From Pirellulimonas nuda (GTDB lineage Bacteria > Planctomycetota > Planctomycetia > Pirellulales > Lacipirellulaceae), in the NCBI RefSeq assembly GCF_007750855.1, contig NZ_CP036291.1, positions 3,658,001 through 3,722,000 of the forward strand: a stretch of 64,000 nt of DNA, written 5' to 3'. The position numbers were made by a program, and so were the translations under genes. Positions 53,763 through 62,329 of this stretch are shown here, one piece after another (position 1 is the stretch's first letter; each line of letters begins with the position of its first letter). A model generated the notes under the pieces. It saw only the letters and a list, made by a program, of their open reading frames with translations, was not told the DNA's origin and did no database searches.

Positions 53763-55508
53763 ATGCGAATCAACGCCCCACTAGGTTTGCGGACAGGCCC
53801 GCTGATTGTTGCTGGCCTGATGGTGTTTGCGGTGGCGGCAACGGCGCGCGGACAGGCGCCCGAGGCAGGACCCGCTCCCGATGCGTCGCAAGCAGTGGTC
53901 GCCACCCCAGAGGGCAAGACGCCCGGCGTTTGCTTCTACCCCGGGCTCGACCGCTACACCCGCCGGGTGACCACGCGCTCCGCAGAAGCGCAGCGTTGGT
54001 TCGATCAGGGGATCCAGTTGCTCTACGGTTTCAATCACGACGAGGCGATCCGCTCGTTCGAGCAGGCCAGCCGGATCGATCCGGCGTGCGCCATGGCGTG
54101 GTGGGGCGCCGCGTACGCGCGTGGCATGCACATCAACAACCCCGAGATGAGCGAGGACCAGAGCCGCCTGGCGTACGAGGCGGCCCAGAAGGCGCTCGCC
54201 TTGCTCGACGACGAGTCGCCCGTAGAGCGGGCCCTGGTGCGCGCCGTAGCGCAGCGCTATGCGATGCCGGCGCCGGAGGACCGAGCCGAACTCGATCAGG
54301 CCTACGCGGACGCGATGGAGATGGCGTGGCGCAAGTTCCCGGATGACGCAGACGTAGGGGCCCTGTACGCGGAGTCGCTGATGGACCTGCAGCCGTGGGA
54401 CCTGTGGACCCCGCAAGCCGCGCCCAAGGGACGCGCGCTGGAGGTGCTCGCGGTGCTCGAGCGGACGATGTCCAAATCCCCCAATCACCCCGGCGCCAAT
54501 CACTTCTACATCCACGCGATCGAGGCTTCCCCCTGGCCGGAGCGGGGCACGCAGGCCGCAGAGCGGCTCGCGACGTTAGCCCCCGGCTCGGGGCACCTGG
54601 TGCACATGCCGTCGCACATCTATATCCGCACCGGACGGTACGCGGACGCGGTAACTGCAAACGAGCGCGCCCTGCGCGCGGACGAGGCCTACCTAAAGCT
54701 CGCCCCACCGCCCGAGTTCTACAACGTCTATTACCTGCACAACGCGCATTTCCTGGCGTACTCCGCGATGATGGAAGGGCGCTACCAGACGGCCATCGAC
54801 GCCGCACGCAAGATCGAATCCCAGATCCCTGCCAGCTTCCTCAAGCAGTACGTCGCCATCGCGGATGGCTTCATGCCCACCACGCTGCACGTGCAGATCC
54901 GTTTCGGCAAGTGGGAGGACGTGCTTGCAGAGCCAGAACCCCCGTCGTGGCGATTATTCAGCCTAGCGGAGTGGCGCTGCGCCCGCTGCGTGGCGCTCGC
55001 GGTGTTGGGCAGGACCGAACAAGCGCACGAGGAGCTCGTGAAATTCGACGCGGTGGCCGCGCAGATCACGGACGAATGGCTGATGGGGAACAACCAGGCC
55101 GCGGATGTGCTCGCGGTCGCCCGTGCGATGGCCGCGGGCGAGCTGGCGTTCCATGAGGGGGACAAAGAACGCGCGTTCGAGCTGCTCCGGCAGGGGGTCG
55201 TGCTCGAGGAGTCGCTCAGCTACGACGAGCCCCCCGGCTGGATGCAGCCGGTGCGCCACGCGCTGGGGGCGCTGCTGCTGGCAGACGCCCGGCACGCGGA
55301 GGCGGAGGGGGTCTACCGTTCCGACCTGGCGCGGCACCCCAACAACGCCTGGGCCTTGCTGGGCCTGCAGCAGTCGCTGGGCCTGCAGGGGAAGACCGCC
55401 GAAGCCGACGCGCTCGCGGAGTCGGTGCGCCAGGCGTGGGCGCGAGCGGACGTTCAGCCGATCGCTAGTTGCTACTGCCACCCCGACGCGTTGCTGCTCC
55501 ACAAGTAG
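53763..55508 (+). CDS. Exported TPR-repeat protein
   Basis: A 581-residue protein. The ATG at 53763 begins a good signal peptide (MRINAPLGLRTGPLIVAGLM to about ARGQ). The mature part contains tetratricopeptide-like helical repeats, for example WFDQGIQLLYGFNHDEAIRS, FEQASRIDPACAMAWWGAAY, HLVHMPSHIYIRTGRYADAV, LLADARHAEAEGVYRSDLAR and NNAWALLGLQQSLGLQGKTA. Such proteins recur in planctomycete and environmental genomes as uncharacterised secreted TPR proteins with a conserved NHFYIHAIEASPWPERG block, also present here. Pairs of Cys near the end (RCARC, CYCHPD) might bind a cofactor, but this is uncertain. It stands alone between the repeat region and the copper operon. Confidence 0.82.
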   Translation: MRINAPLGLRTGPLIVAGLMVFAVAATARGQAPEAGPAPDASQAVVATPEGKTPGVCFYPGLDRYTRRVTTRSAEAQRWFDQGIQLLYGFNHDEAIRSFEQASRIDPACAMAWWGAAYARGMHINNPEMSEDQSRLAYEAAQKALALLDDESPVERALVRAVAQRYAMPAPEDRAELDQAYADAMEMAWRKFPDDADVGALYAESLMDLQPWDLWTPQAAPKGRALEVLAVLERTMSKSPNHPGANHFYIHAIEASPWPERGTQAAERLATLAPGSGHLVHMPSHIYIRTGRYADAVTANERALRADEAYLKLAPPPEFYNVYYLHNAHFLAYSAMMEGRYQTAIDAARKIESQIPASFLKQYVAIADGFMPTTLHVQIRFGKWEDVLAEPEPPSWRLFSLAEWRCARCVALAVLGRTEQAHEELVKFDAVAAQITDEWLMGNNQAADVLAVARAMAAGELAFHEGDKERAFELLRQGVVLEESLSYDEPPGWMQPVRHALGALLLADARHAEAEGVYRSDLARHPNNAWALLGLQQSLGLQGKTAEADALAESVRQAWARADVQPIASCYCHPDALLLHK

Positions 55509-55805
55509 CGGGGCTTGAAGTTGGGGACAGAAGCCCGGAATAGACGCGGGGACAGGCATGAAGGCGGTAGTAATGTATGGGAGCGGATGCCGAGTCGCAG
55601 ATGTCGCCACACCGTCTTCTATTGATATGATCTCGCAGTTAACGAGATTGGACGAAGACGAGCAAGTTTCGTCAGACGCCACACTCGCATCGGTGCCGCC
55701 CACCTGCTTTGGATTGCCGACTGGCCAAGGGACCGAGGGCGCTGCCGCCAGCACGAATAAGGTCGATGCCGAACAGCGGGGGGCGTCAGCCGGGTCGGAA
55801 CACCG

Positions 55806-56075
55806 CTACGAGTTGCCGCACTCGAGGGCGGCGGCCACGCACGACTTGATGTGGCTTTCCAGGATGATCTGCCCGACCTTGCCGAGCGCGCCGTTCGCGG
55901 CGGCAATCTGCGTGAGGATCTCGACGCAGTAGGCGTCTTCGTCCATCATCCGGTGCACCGCCGCCACCTGCCCGGAGATTCGCCGCAGGCGGTTGGCGAG
56001 CTTTGACTTTTCGTCTTCGGAAAGCACCGGGCGCAGCCCGGCGGGCGCCGGCTTGATGGAGTGTCTTGGAACCAC
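55806..56075 (-). CDS. csoR: CsoR/FrmR-family metal-sensing repressor
   Basis: An ~89-residue all-helical repressor; the C-terminal 65 residues hold the family core: KLANRLRRISGQVAAVHRMM, DAYCVEILTQIAAANGAL and ESHIKSCVAAALECGNS. The Cu(I) ligand pattern of CsoR (Cys, then His-xxx-Cys) is present in YCVEIL and HIKSCV. The start is uncertain: a GTG at 56075 gives MVPRHSIKPAPAG..., and the open frame continues upstream without similarity. It is the last gene of a four-gene copper operon and probably represses it by binding the TACCCC-N3-GGGGTA box at 59624, releasing DNA on Cu(I) binding. Confidence 0.85.
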   Translation of the reverse strand: MVPRHSIKPAPAGLRPVLSEDEKSKLANRLRRISGQVAAVHRMMDEDAYCVEILTQIAAANGALGKVGQIILESHIKSCVAAALECGNS

Positions 56076-56142
56076 CCATCTTACCGGCCACGCACGGGCC
56101 GTGCCACCAGAACGCGGCCCTGAGGCCGCCGAGGCGTCGCCG

Positions 56143-56466
56143 TTAGGCCGCCATCGCTTGACAAGCCTCGGCGCACTTGCGGCACGCCTCGGCGCACTTC
56201 TGGCAATGGTCGTGCTCGTGTGCCGCACATTCGTCTGCACACCACTTGCAGACTTGGGCGCACAGGCGGCAGTAGTCTGAAGCGAACTTGGCGTCGATCG
56301 TCATCGCCTGGACACACAGCGTGCAGATCGCGGCGCACTCCAAGCAGCACTTGGGGCAGGCGTTCTTGCTTTTCTTGCCGAGCATCGCGACGACGTTCGC
56401 TAGGCAAGCGGTCGCGCACGCCTGGCAGGCCTCGACACATTCTGATTGAGAAGCGTTCATAGCCAT
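56143..56466 (-). CDS. Cys-rich four-helix-bundle copper-binding protein (DUF326/Csp-like)
   Basis: A 107-residue protein from the ATG at 56466. About 20 cysteines occur in helical spacing (CVEACQACATACLANV, CPKCCLECAAICTLCVQ, YCRLCAQVCKWCADECAAHE, CQKCAEACRKCAEACQ). This is the DUF326/Csp pattern, where Cys residues line a four-helix bundle and store many Cu(I) ions. It has no signal peptide, so it is a cytosolic Csp3-like protein. It lies between the multicopper oxidase and CsoR genes, with a CsoR-like box in its own upstream gap. Confidence 0.9.
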   Translation of the reverse strand: MAMNASQSECVEACQACATACLANVVAMLGKKSKNACPKCCLECAAICTLCVQAMTIDAKFASDYCRLCAQVCKWCADECAAHEHDHCQKCAEACRKCAEACQAMAA

Positions 56467-56528
56467 GGGGGTCTCCTTGAGAACTGTATGGGTTTGCCAA
56501 CGATGCGTCCTCAACGCTGCAAACCCCA

Positions 56529-56543
56529 TACCCCAGACAGGTA
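56529..56543. promoter_or_regulatory. Second, imperfect CsoR-like box
   Basis: TACCCCAGACAGGTA agrees with the palindrome at 59624 at 12 of 15 bases. It lies in the 91-bp gap between the multicopper oxidase stop and the copper storage protein start, 63 bp upstream of the latter, so it could serve an internal promoter. Confidence 0.45.
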
Positions 56544-56557
56544 TTCTCTGCGCGGTG

Positions 56558-58102
56558 CTACATCCTCCCCTTCATCTTGGGCGCCGCCTCGTATCGGGCG
56601 GGTGTGCCGAACCGCCTGACGATCTCTGCGAACACCGCCCCCTTCTCCACCGGCTCGTCAGATTCCATCACGATACGGTAGAGGTCGTCGGGCAGCACGC
56701 GGAGCGTAGTCATCAGCCCCATCACGCTCATCGGCCACATCGCCCGCATCCCCTGCACCTCGCGGCGGTTCCAGATGGTCTGCATGAATTCGTCGGACAT
56801 CTTCATCCCCTGCATCTTCTGGGGATAGCCGGGGGTGCGGAAGCCCGGGTCTTCTTTGGTTAGATCGCCCGACGGATGAACGTCCAGGTTGGCCAGGTAC
56901 CGGTCAACGGTCGTGTCTCGCACGCGCGGCCCCACCTGCCTGGTCATGTGGTTCATCATGTGATGCACCATGTGGCAGTGCAGCATCCAGTCGCCCGGGT
57001 TGTTGGCGATGAACTCAAAGTCGGTTGCCTGGGCGATGCCGATCAGCGAGGTGTTGCGTGGGACCCAGGCGCTTTTCGGGACGCGGGCGCCCTCGTGCCC
57101 GGTGATCCAGAACGTGTGCCCGTGCAGGTGGATCGGGTGGTGCTGCATCGGGGCGAAGTTCATGATGCGTACGCGCACCCGCTCGCCGTGCTTGCACACA
57201 AGCGGCGTCGTGAACGGGCCGCTGCGGCCGTTGATCGTGTGCCAGTTCCAGTCCATCCGCCACGAGTCGGCAATCGTCTGGCTCGGCTCGATAAAGAAGT
57301 TCTGGAAGATCAAACCGAAGTCGCGGTCTACCGGCGGGTCGAACGGCTTCTTCGGGTGGATGATGAAGAAGCCGACACTGCCGTTCGCTTCCTGCATGGG
57401 GATGTGCGAGTGGTAGAAGAAGGTCCCTTCTTCGTGGACGTCGAACTCATACGCAAATGACTGGCCCGGCTCGATCAAGTTCTGCGTCAGCTCCGAGGCG
57501 CCGTCCCACTGCACAGGCAGGTCCAACCCGTGCCAGTGGGTGGAGGTCGCCTCGGGGAGCTCGTTGGTAACGATGATCCGCACCCGGTCTCCCTGCGTGA
57601 CCTCAATGGTCGGGCCCGGCATGCTGCCGTTGTAACCGTAGACATTCATCTTGTAGCCCGGCAGGAACTCGCGCTCGACCGCCATCGGCCGGAGGTGGAA
57701 CTCCTTGGCGCCCCGGACCATTTTCCAGGGCAGCTTCTCGAGGTCGGGCGCCACGAAGGGCGCCGGCGCCGCGTCTGGGCTGCGGAACCCGGGCATCAAC
57801 TTGCCCAGGTAGTAGTCGGAGTCTGGGCTGTTGCCGCGGCCCGGCTTGAAACGCGAGTAGCCGTCGTACACGTCGCTGACGTCGGTGGGCGGCCCCGCTT
57901 GGGGCTCGCCGATCGGCTTGGGGAGCTCGCCACCGTGCTTCATGCCGGGCATTGAATCCATGCCTGGCCCCATGCCCTGCATGGGGGGCTGTTGCGCCGC
58001 GGCATGGCCGCCGACCAACCCTCCCAGCAGCGAGCCCCCCGCCGCGATAGCGGAAGTCTTGAGGAACCGGCGACGTTCGTTCTGGTCGTGCGGCTTGCTC
58101 AT
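56558..58102 (-). CDS. CopA-like multicopper oxidase (Tat-exported)
   Basis: A 514-residue protein from the ATG at 58102. A Tat-type signal (ERRRFLKTSAIAAGGSLLGG) precedes a Met-rich segment (PMQGMGPGMDSMPGMKHGG) and three cupredoxin domains. All four copper-binding blocks are visible: STHWHGLDLP, FFYHSHIPMQ, HHPIHLHGHTFWITG and WMLHCHMVHHMMNHM, so the T1 and T2/T3 sites are complete. It probably oxidises Cu(I) to Cu(II) in the periplasm and so lowers copper toxicity. It starts 28 bp after the TolC-like gene on the same strand. Met/His-rich stretches near the last site could bind extra copper. Confidence 0.92.
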   Translation of the reverse strand: MSKPHDQNERRRFLKTSAIAAGGSLLGGLVGGHAAAQQPPMQGMGPGMDSMPGMKHGGELPKPIGEPQAGPPTDVSDVYDGYSRFKPGRGNSPDSDYYLGKLMPGFRSPDAAPAPFVAPDLEKLPWKMVRGAKEFHLRPMAVEREFLPGYKMNVYGYNGSMPGPTIEVTQGDRVRIIVTNELPEATSTHWHGLDLPVQWDGASELTQNLIEPGQSFAYEFDVHEEGTFFYHSHIPMQEANGSVGFFIIHPKKPFDPPVDRDFGLIFQNFFIEPSQTIADSWRMDWNWHTINGRSGPFTTPLVCKHGERVRVRIMNFAPMQHHPIHLHGHTFWITGHEGARVPKSAWVPRNTSLIGIAQATDFEFIANNPGDWMLHCHMVHHMMNHMTRQVGPRVRDTTVDRYLANLDVHPSGDLTKEDPGFRTPGYPQKMQGMKMSDEFMQTIWNRREVQGMRAMWPMSVMGLMTTLRVLPDDLYRIVMESDEPVEKGAVFAEIVRRFGTPARYEAAPKMKGRM

Positions 58103-58129
58103 TCTGACTCCTCGTTCCAACTATGGCCC

Positions 58130-59566
58130 CTAGCGGGGCTTCGGCACGGCGTCGATGTGCCCCGGCGGGGCGATCCCTTGAGCGGCCCTCAATCCGTCGT
58201 GCAGCAGGAAGCCGTAGATCAAGACTTCCTGCGTACGGGCGTGCATCAAATTATCGACCTGAGTGAGCCGGGCGTCAAAGTAGTCGTGCTGCGCCATCAG
58301 CACCTCAGGCCAATCGACACGGTTCTCTTTGTAGCTCTGCAGGAGTTCGGCGTACGCCGCCTTGAGTTCGGGCAGGATCAGCCGCTCATACTCGAATGCG
58401 TGCTGCAGAGACGTCACGTACTGCTGGTAGGTCGTCGCTAATCGATCGCGGAGTTCAAGCTCAACGCGGTCGATCTCGCGACGCTGCCGCGCGTAATCGC
58501 TGCGGGCCTGCTGCACGGTCCCCTGGTTGCGGTCGTACAGCGGGACCTCGATCTGCAGGCCAGCCGCGGCTACTGCCTCTTGGCTCTCGAAGTTGTAACC
58601 CGCCCCCCCTTTCACCACGAGGTCGGGGACCCATTGGACAAGCTCGCGGCTGACGGTCGCCTGGTCGACCGACAGCTTGGCCCGCGCGGCCGCCAGCTCG
58701 GGGCTCTCGGCGATCAGCCGTTGCAGCGCCTCCTCGTAGGTAAGCACCGGGCACTCGGGCATCAGCTCGCCGACCACGGCGCCCCCCGGCAGCGGCGCGC
58801 CGACCAAGGCGGCAAGCCTGCGGAAATGCTCTTGGTAGGCGTTCTCGGCAGAAAGCACGTCCAGCCGGGTGCGTTGCAGCGCCACGTTCGTGCGTCGCAC
58901 TTCGGGGCGCCGCGCCTGGCCCATGTTGTACGACTCTTGCGAGGTGAGCGCGGAGTCTTCGGCCGTCTTCTGCAGCTCGCGGCGGATGGCGAGCGTCGCT
59001 TGCGCAGCCAGCGCCTGGTAGAAGTGGATGCGGATATCATTGCAAACACGAAATTGTTGAGTTACCGCTAGGTGTTCCGCCACATGAGCCCGCCGCTGGT
59101 ACTTCTCTCGGCTCAGACGCAGCTTGCCGGCGGTGACGATCCGTTGTTGGGCGATCGCGCCCTGAAACTCGCCCGGCGTGTTGGCGACGCGGTCGTTCTT
59201 GACAAAGATCTGGTCTGCTTCGTACGACAACATCGGGTTGGGGTAGAGCCCCGCCTGCAGGGCCTTGGCCAGCTCACCGGAGATGTGCAGCCTTGCTTGA
59301 ACCAGCGTGGGGTTGTTGCTGGCGGCGAGCGAGAGCAGCGAGTCCAGCGCGTACGCCGAGGTAGCGATGGACGGCTCGGGATAGTCGAGCCCCGCGATGT
59401 CATTCAGCGGCGCCGGGATGGCGGGGGGCCGGGTATACTCGTGGCCCCCGCCCTTAGGCATAAGTGCGGCCGGCGGCAGGCGTAGCAGTTGTTGCGCGGC
59501 TGCAAACGCGGGTGCTGCTAGCAGCAATGCCGCCGCGATTAGCTTGGTCATCCGTTGCACTGGCAT
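58130..59566 (-). CDS. TolC-family outer membrane efflux protein (CusC/CzcC-like)
   Basis: A 478-residue exported protein with a signal peptide (MTKLIAAALLLAAPAFAAAQ, second Met). The two TolC repeats are seen as long helices: NNPTLVQARLHISGELAKAL, GLYPNPMLSYEADQI and FYQALAAQATLAIRRELQKT in the first half; ESPELAAARAKLSVDQATVS, EVPLYDRNQGTVQQARSDYA and ELRDRLATTYQQYVTSLQHA in the second. It would form the outer-membrane channel of a metal efflux system, but no RND pump or adaptor gene is adjacent. It is the first gene of the copper operon, directly downstream of the CsoR box. Confidence 0.9.
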   Translation of the reverse strand: MPVQRMTKLIAAALLLAAPAFAAAQQLLRLPPAALMPKGGGHEYTRPPAIPAPLNDIAGLDYPEPSIATSAYALDSLLSLAASNNPTLVQARLHISGELAKALQAGLYPNPMLSYEADQIFVKNDRVANTPGEFQGAIAQQRIVTAGKLRLSREKYQRRAHVAEHLAVTQQFRVCNDIRIHFYQALAAQATLAIRRELQKTAEDSALTSQESYNMGQARRPEVRRTNVALQRTRLDVLSAENAYQEHFRRLAALVGAPLPGGAVVGELMPECPVLTYEEALQRLIAESPELAAARAKLSVDQATVSRELVQWVPDLVVKGGAGYNFESQEAVAAAGLQIEVPLYDRNQGTVQQARSDYARQRREIDRVELELRDRLATTYQQYVTSLQHAFEYERLILPELKAAYAELLQSYKENRVDWPEVLMAQHDYFDARLTQVDNLMHARTQEVLIYGFLLHDGLRAAQGIAPPGHIDAVPKPR

Positions 59567-59623
59567 TAACGCGTCCGCGACAGAGATCGTACTTAGGGTT
59601 CCCTGCGTTCGTCATCGACAGAC

Positions 59624-59638
59624 TACCCCATAGGGGTA
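59624..59638. promoter_or_regulatory. CsoR operator-like palindrome upstream of the copper operon
   Basis: TACCCCATAGGGGTA is a perfect palindrome of the TACCCC-N3-GGGGTA type bound by CsoR repressors. It lies 58 bp upstream of the TolC-family start codon, where it would overlap or flank the promoter. CsoR is encoded by the last gene of the same operon. Confidence 0.75.
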
Positions 59639-59920
59639 CATGCGGTTGGTAGGGGTGGGCAGACGCTATCTGCCAAGCGAGGAAAGGAATGCGGGCCAGG
59701 CAAGCTATGATCGCGGGCGCTGATTGCAGCTTCGCCGCTCGCAACCGCAACGCACTGCCAATTGCCGAGGCGCGTCGCATCAAGCGCGTCGAACCTGGTG
59801 TTAGATTAGCCGTGATTGCGCGGCATTCTTCAAGACAAACACCCAGCATTGGGCGGTCTAGCGATCTGCACCGGCGTATGGCTTGTCAGCATTTTCAAGA
59901 CGCATCCCTAATCCCGCGGA

Positions 59921-60126
59921 GGTGCAGCTCTCCTCCGTCGGAGTGCCAATTGGCCAACCGGCCAAGACAGCATCGGCCGGCGCGGCTTGGAGCGTCGGCA
60001 GGCTTGCGGCGGTGTCCCAATTCGGCCAAGACCTCCGCAGATACATTAGGGCGCCCAGCCGCCGAGAGTGGCTCACTCGCAGCGGCTTCGTCGGAGCCAA
60101 ATCTGAGCGAAGGGATGTCCACCGAC
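59921..60126. repeat. 206-bp dispersed repeat, copy B
   Basis: The partner of 53125-53330, gapless over its full length. It lies in the 597-bp gap between the CsoR box and the DUF3592 gene. No terminal inverted repeats or target duplications were seen at either copy. Confidence 0.8.
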
Positions 60127-60235
60127 GCGAGTTAGCCGGCGCCCGAAGTGAGCGAGGTTGATGCAACTTCGGCAAGTTTGCCGGTCGCGTTTGGCTGCTC
60201 AGGAGGGTCCCAACCCTACGCGCTTAGCGGGCGTT

Positions 60236-62116
60236 TCATCCGCCCTCCTCGCGTCTTTCTTGGAGTTTGGCTTTCAGCTCCGCGAACTCATCAACGGTCA
60301 CCAAGGGCTCTTCAACGCCCGCCCGACGCCGAATCTCTTCTCCCAGCAACGCGCTGCCCCGGCGGCTCTTAACCCGCCGCAGCAGCGTCCGCGGCAGCTT
60401 CGCGCCGGCAACCTCAGCAAACAAGTCGTTCGCCCCGGGGCTCTTCTTCTCCGGCCCGTTGCCGACGCGCACCGAGCCCCCCTTGCTGTGCTTGACGACG
60501 ATCCGACGGATGTTCCCCGCCAAGAACTCCGTCCGCCACTTCGGCAGCCCCCACCAGCCGATGCGCGTCGTCCACCGCTCGTCGTCGATGGTCAACTCCT
60601 CGCTGTGCAGCCAGCCATCGAGCGCGGCAACCACCAGCAGGGGACCGAAGAGCAACAAGATCCAGCACGCGATCGCCGCCACGATCCAGAACAACGTCGC
60701 CCCCCAATCCGCGTGCGTGTAGATCGCATAGCCGATACCGCCGAGCACACCGTTCCAGCCCAACGCCCACAGCGTTGTGGACCACGCGTAGCCTCGGCTC
60801 CGTCCGGCCGGCGCCACGTAACGCACTGCGCTCCCGCCCAACGGATCCACCCGAATCCCTTCCGCTACCAGTATCTCGTCGAGCGTTGACGTCTCGTCGA
60901 ATGCATCGGGTTCTGGCGGCTCTTCAACGACCACGCCGTCCTGCGAGTCCTCCGTCAGAAACACCGGCACGACGAACGACTCCGCGAAGTCCGGCCCCGC
61001 CAGCTTCGCCCGCGCCATCAGCCGCCATGTCACTAGCCGGTCCTCGCTTCGTGACGTCGATTCGGCCGACGACGGGATAGTAAAATCCACCGGCAGCACC
61101 ACCCGCCCCGCATCACGCTTCGGCGTCACCGTCAGCTCACACTCCCACGACACCTCGTCCCGTTCGCGGGTCTCGCGGTCTTTGCGGATCGTCGTCTTGG
61201 TGCAGAACAGCCGCAGGGTCCCCTCGTCCGCGTCCAGCAGTGACCGTGGCCCTAGCACCTCGCCGACCAGTTTTCCGCCAACGACGCCCGAAGGGCCCGC
61301 CATCCGAAACACCGCGTCCCCAAACCGCGCCCAACGCAACAGGCTCATCAGGATGCCGTAAGCGAAAAGCGCAGACAGCAAGCAGAACACGGCCGTAACC
61401 CAAAACAACAGGTTCGACTCGCTATCGCCGAACGCTCGGATGCATAGGAAAGCCGCCGTGAATCCGCCGATCGCCAGCCCGCCACCGAACAATTCGCCCA
61501 AGTTGAACCGCCTCTCCGACCGCAGCCGGCCCGACCGCCAGTCCGCGTTCCACAGCCACGGCTCGCCCGGGTGCTTCTCTTGCAGCGCCGGGTCGATCCC
61601 CGCCTGCCATTTCCGGGAGTGGTAGGTGAAGACCAGCCGGGCCCCCGCACCGATCATCAGAAACGACAGCCCCATCGCCAAGTCTTCGACCCGCAGGCTG
61701 CGGTCGAGCACCGCCTCGCTCGGCGATCGCGGGTTCACATAGCAAACCGTCGCCCCACCTGCTTGCTTGACCCCTTCAAGCTCGACGGACTTCCGTCTGT
61801 CACGCCGGTCGAAGGGCCCCTTCAGCGTCGGCAGCAGCACCCGTGTGCCGGTGTATTGCTGGCCGTCCCACTCGTATTCGTAACTGGCGACTACGCGCCG
61901 CCACGTCGAGTTCTCCCCGCGTTCCTCCACCGTCGACACCGACCGCAACACCGCCGGCGTCTCAACCCAGTCAAGCACACGCAACCACTGCCAAACCGGC
62001 GTTGCCGCCACCCACAGCAGCGCCACACCAATCAGTGTCAGCACGACCCTCCAAAACCATTTCCCCTGACGCGGCTTAGCGATAGCGAGGTTCCTCAGTA
62101 AGAAAGGGCTGGGCAT
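60236..62116 (-). CDS. DUF3592-type membrane protein, function unknown
   Basis: A 626-residue protein. A first membrane helix (FWRVVLTLIGVALLWVAATP) is followed by a DUF3592-like extracytoplasmic segment (TPAVLRSVSTVEERGENSTW... YEYEWDGQQYTG... VCYVNPRSPSEAVLDRS) and a second helix (LAMGLSFLMIGAGARLVF). Two more helix pairs follow (LFWVTAVFCLLSALFAYGIL and LFWIVAAIACWILLLFGPLL), separated by a large soluble region with an acidic stretch (VVVEEPPEPDAFDETSTLDE). The C-terminal ~120 residues are cytosolic and end in a charged coiled coil (FAELKAKLQERREEGG). There is no enzymatic motif. It is monocistronic. Confidence 0.8.
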   Translation of the reverse strand: MPSPFLLRNLAIAKPRQGKWFWRVVLTLIGVALLWVAATPVWQWLRVLDWVETPAVLRSVSTVEERGENSTWRRVVASYEYEWDGQQYTGTRVLLPTLKGPFDRRDRRKSVELEGVKQAGGATVCYVNPRSPSEAVLDRSLRVEDLAMGLSFLMIGAGARLVFTYHSRKWQAGIDPALQEKHPGEPWLWNADWRSGRLRSERRFNLGELFGGGLAIGGFTAAFLCIRAFGDSESNLLFWVTAVFCLLSALFAYGILMSLLRWARFGDAVFRMAGPSGVVGGKLVGEVLGPRSLLDADEGTLRLFCTKTTIRKDRETRERDEVSWECELTVTPKRDAGRVVLPVDFTIPSSAESTSRSEDRLVTWRLMARAKLAGPDFAESFVVPVFLTEDSQDGVVVEEPPEPDAFDETSTLDEILVAEGIRVDPLGGSAVRYVAPAGRSRGYAWSTTLWALGWNGVLGGIGYAIYTHADWGATLFWIVAAIACWILLLFGPLLVVAALDGWLHSEELTIDDERWTTRIGWWGLPKWRTEFLAGNIRRIVVKHSKGGSVRVGNGPEKKSPGANDLFAEVAGAKLPRTLLRRVKSRRGSALLGEEIRRRAGVEEPLVTVDEFAELKAKLQERREEGG

Positions 62117-62329
62117 TCAACTTGGGCTCCTGTTCGCTCCAAGATAATCAATCTTGCCCACGCCCTCATCAAGCCAACGAGATTCCTGCTTAGCTCTGTT
62201 CCGCGGCCGGAAGCGCTATCCGAAAGGGCTGCTAGCGGCGCTCCTCAGGATGCAGCCGCCCAGCGTAGCCCCGCTGGGATAGAAGCTGGGGCCCCTCGTC
62301 ACTCCAACCGCAGGCGCCCGTGCAGGAGC

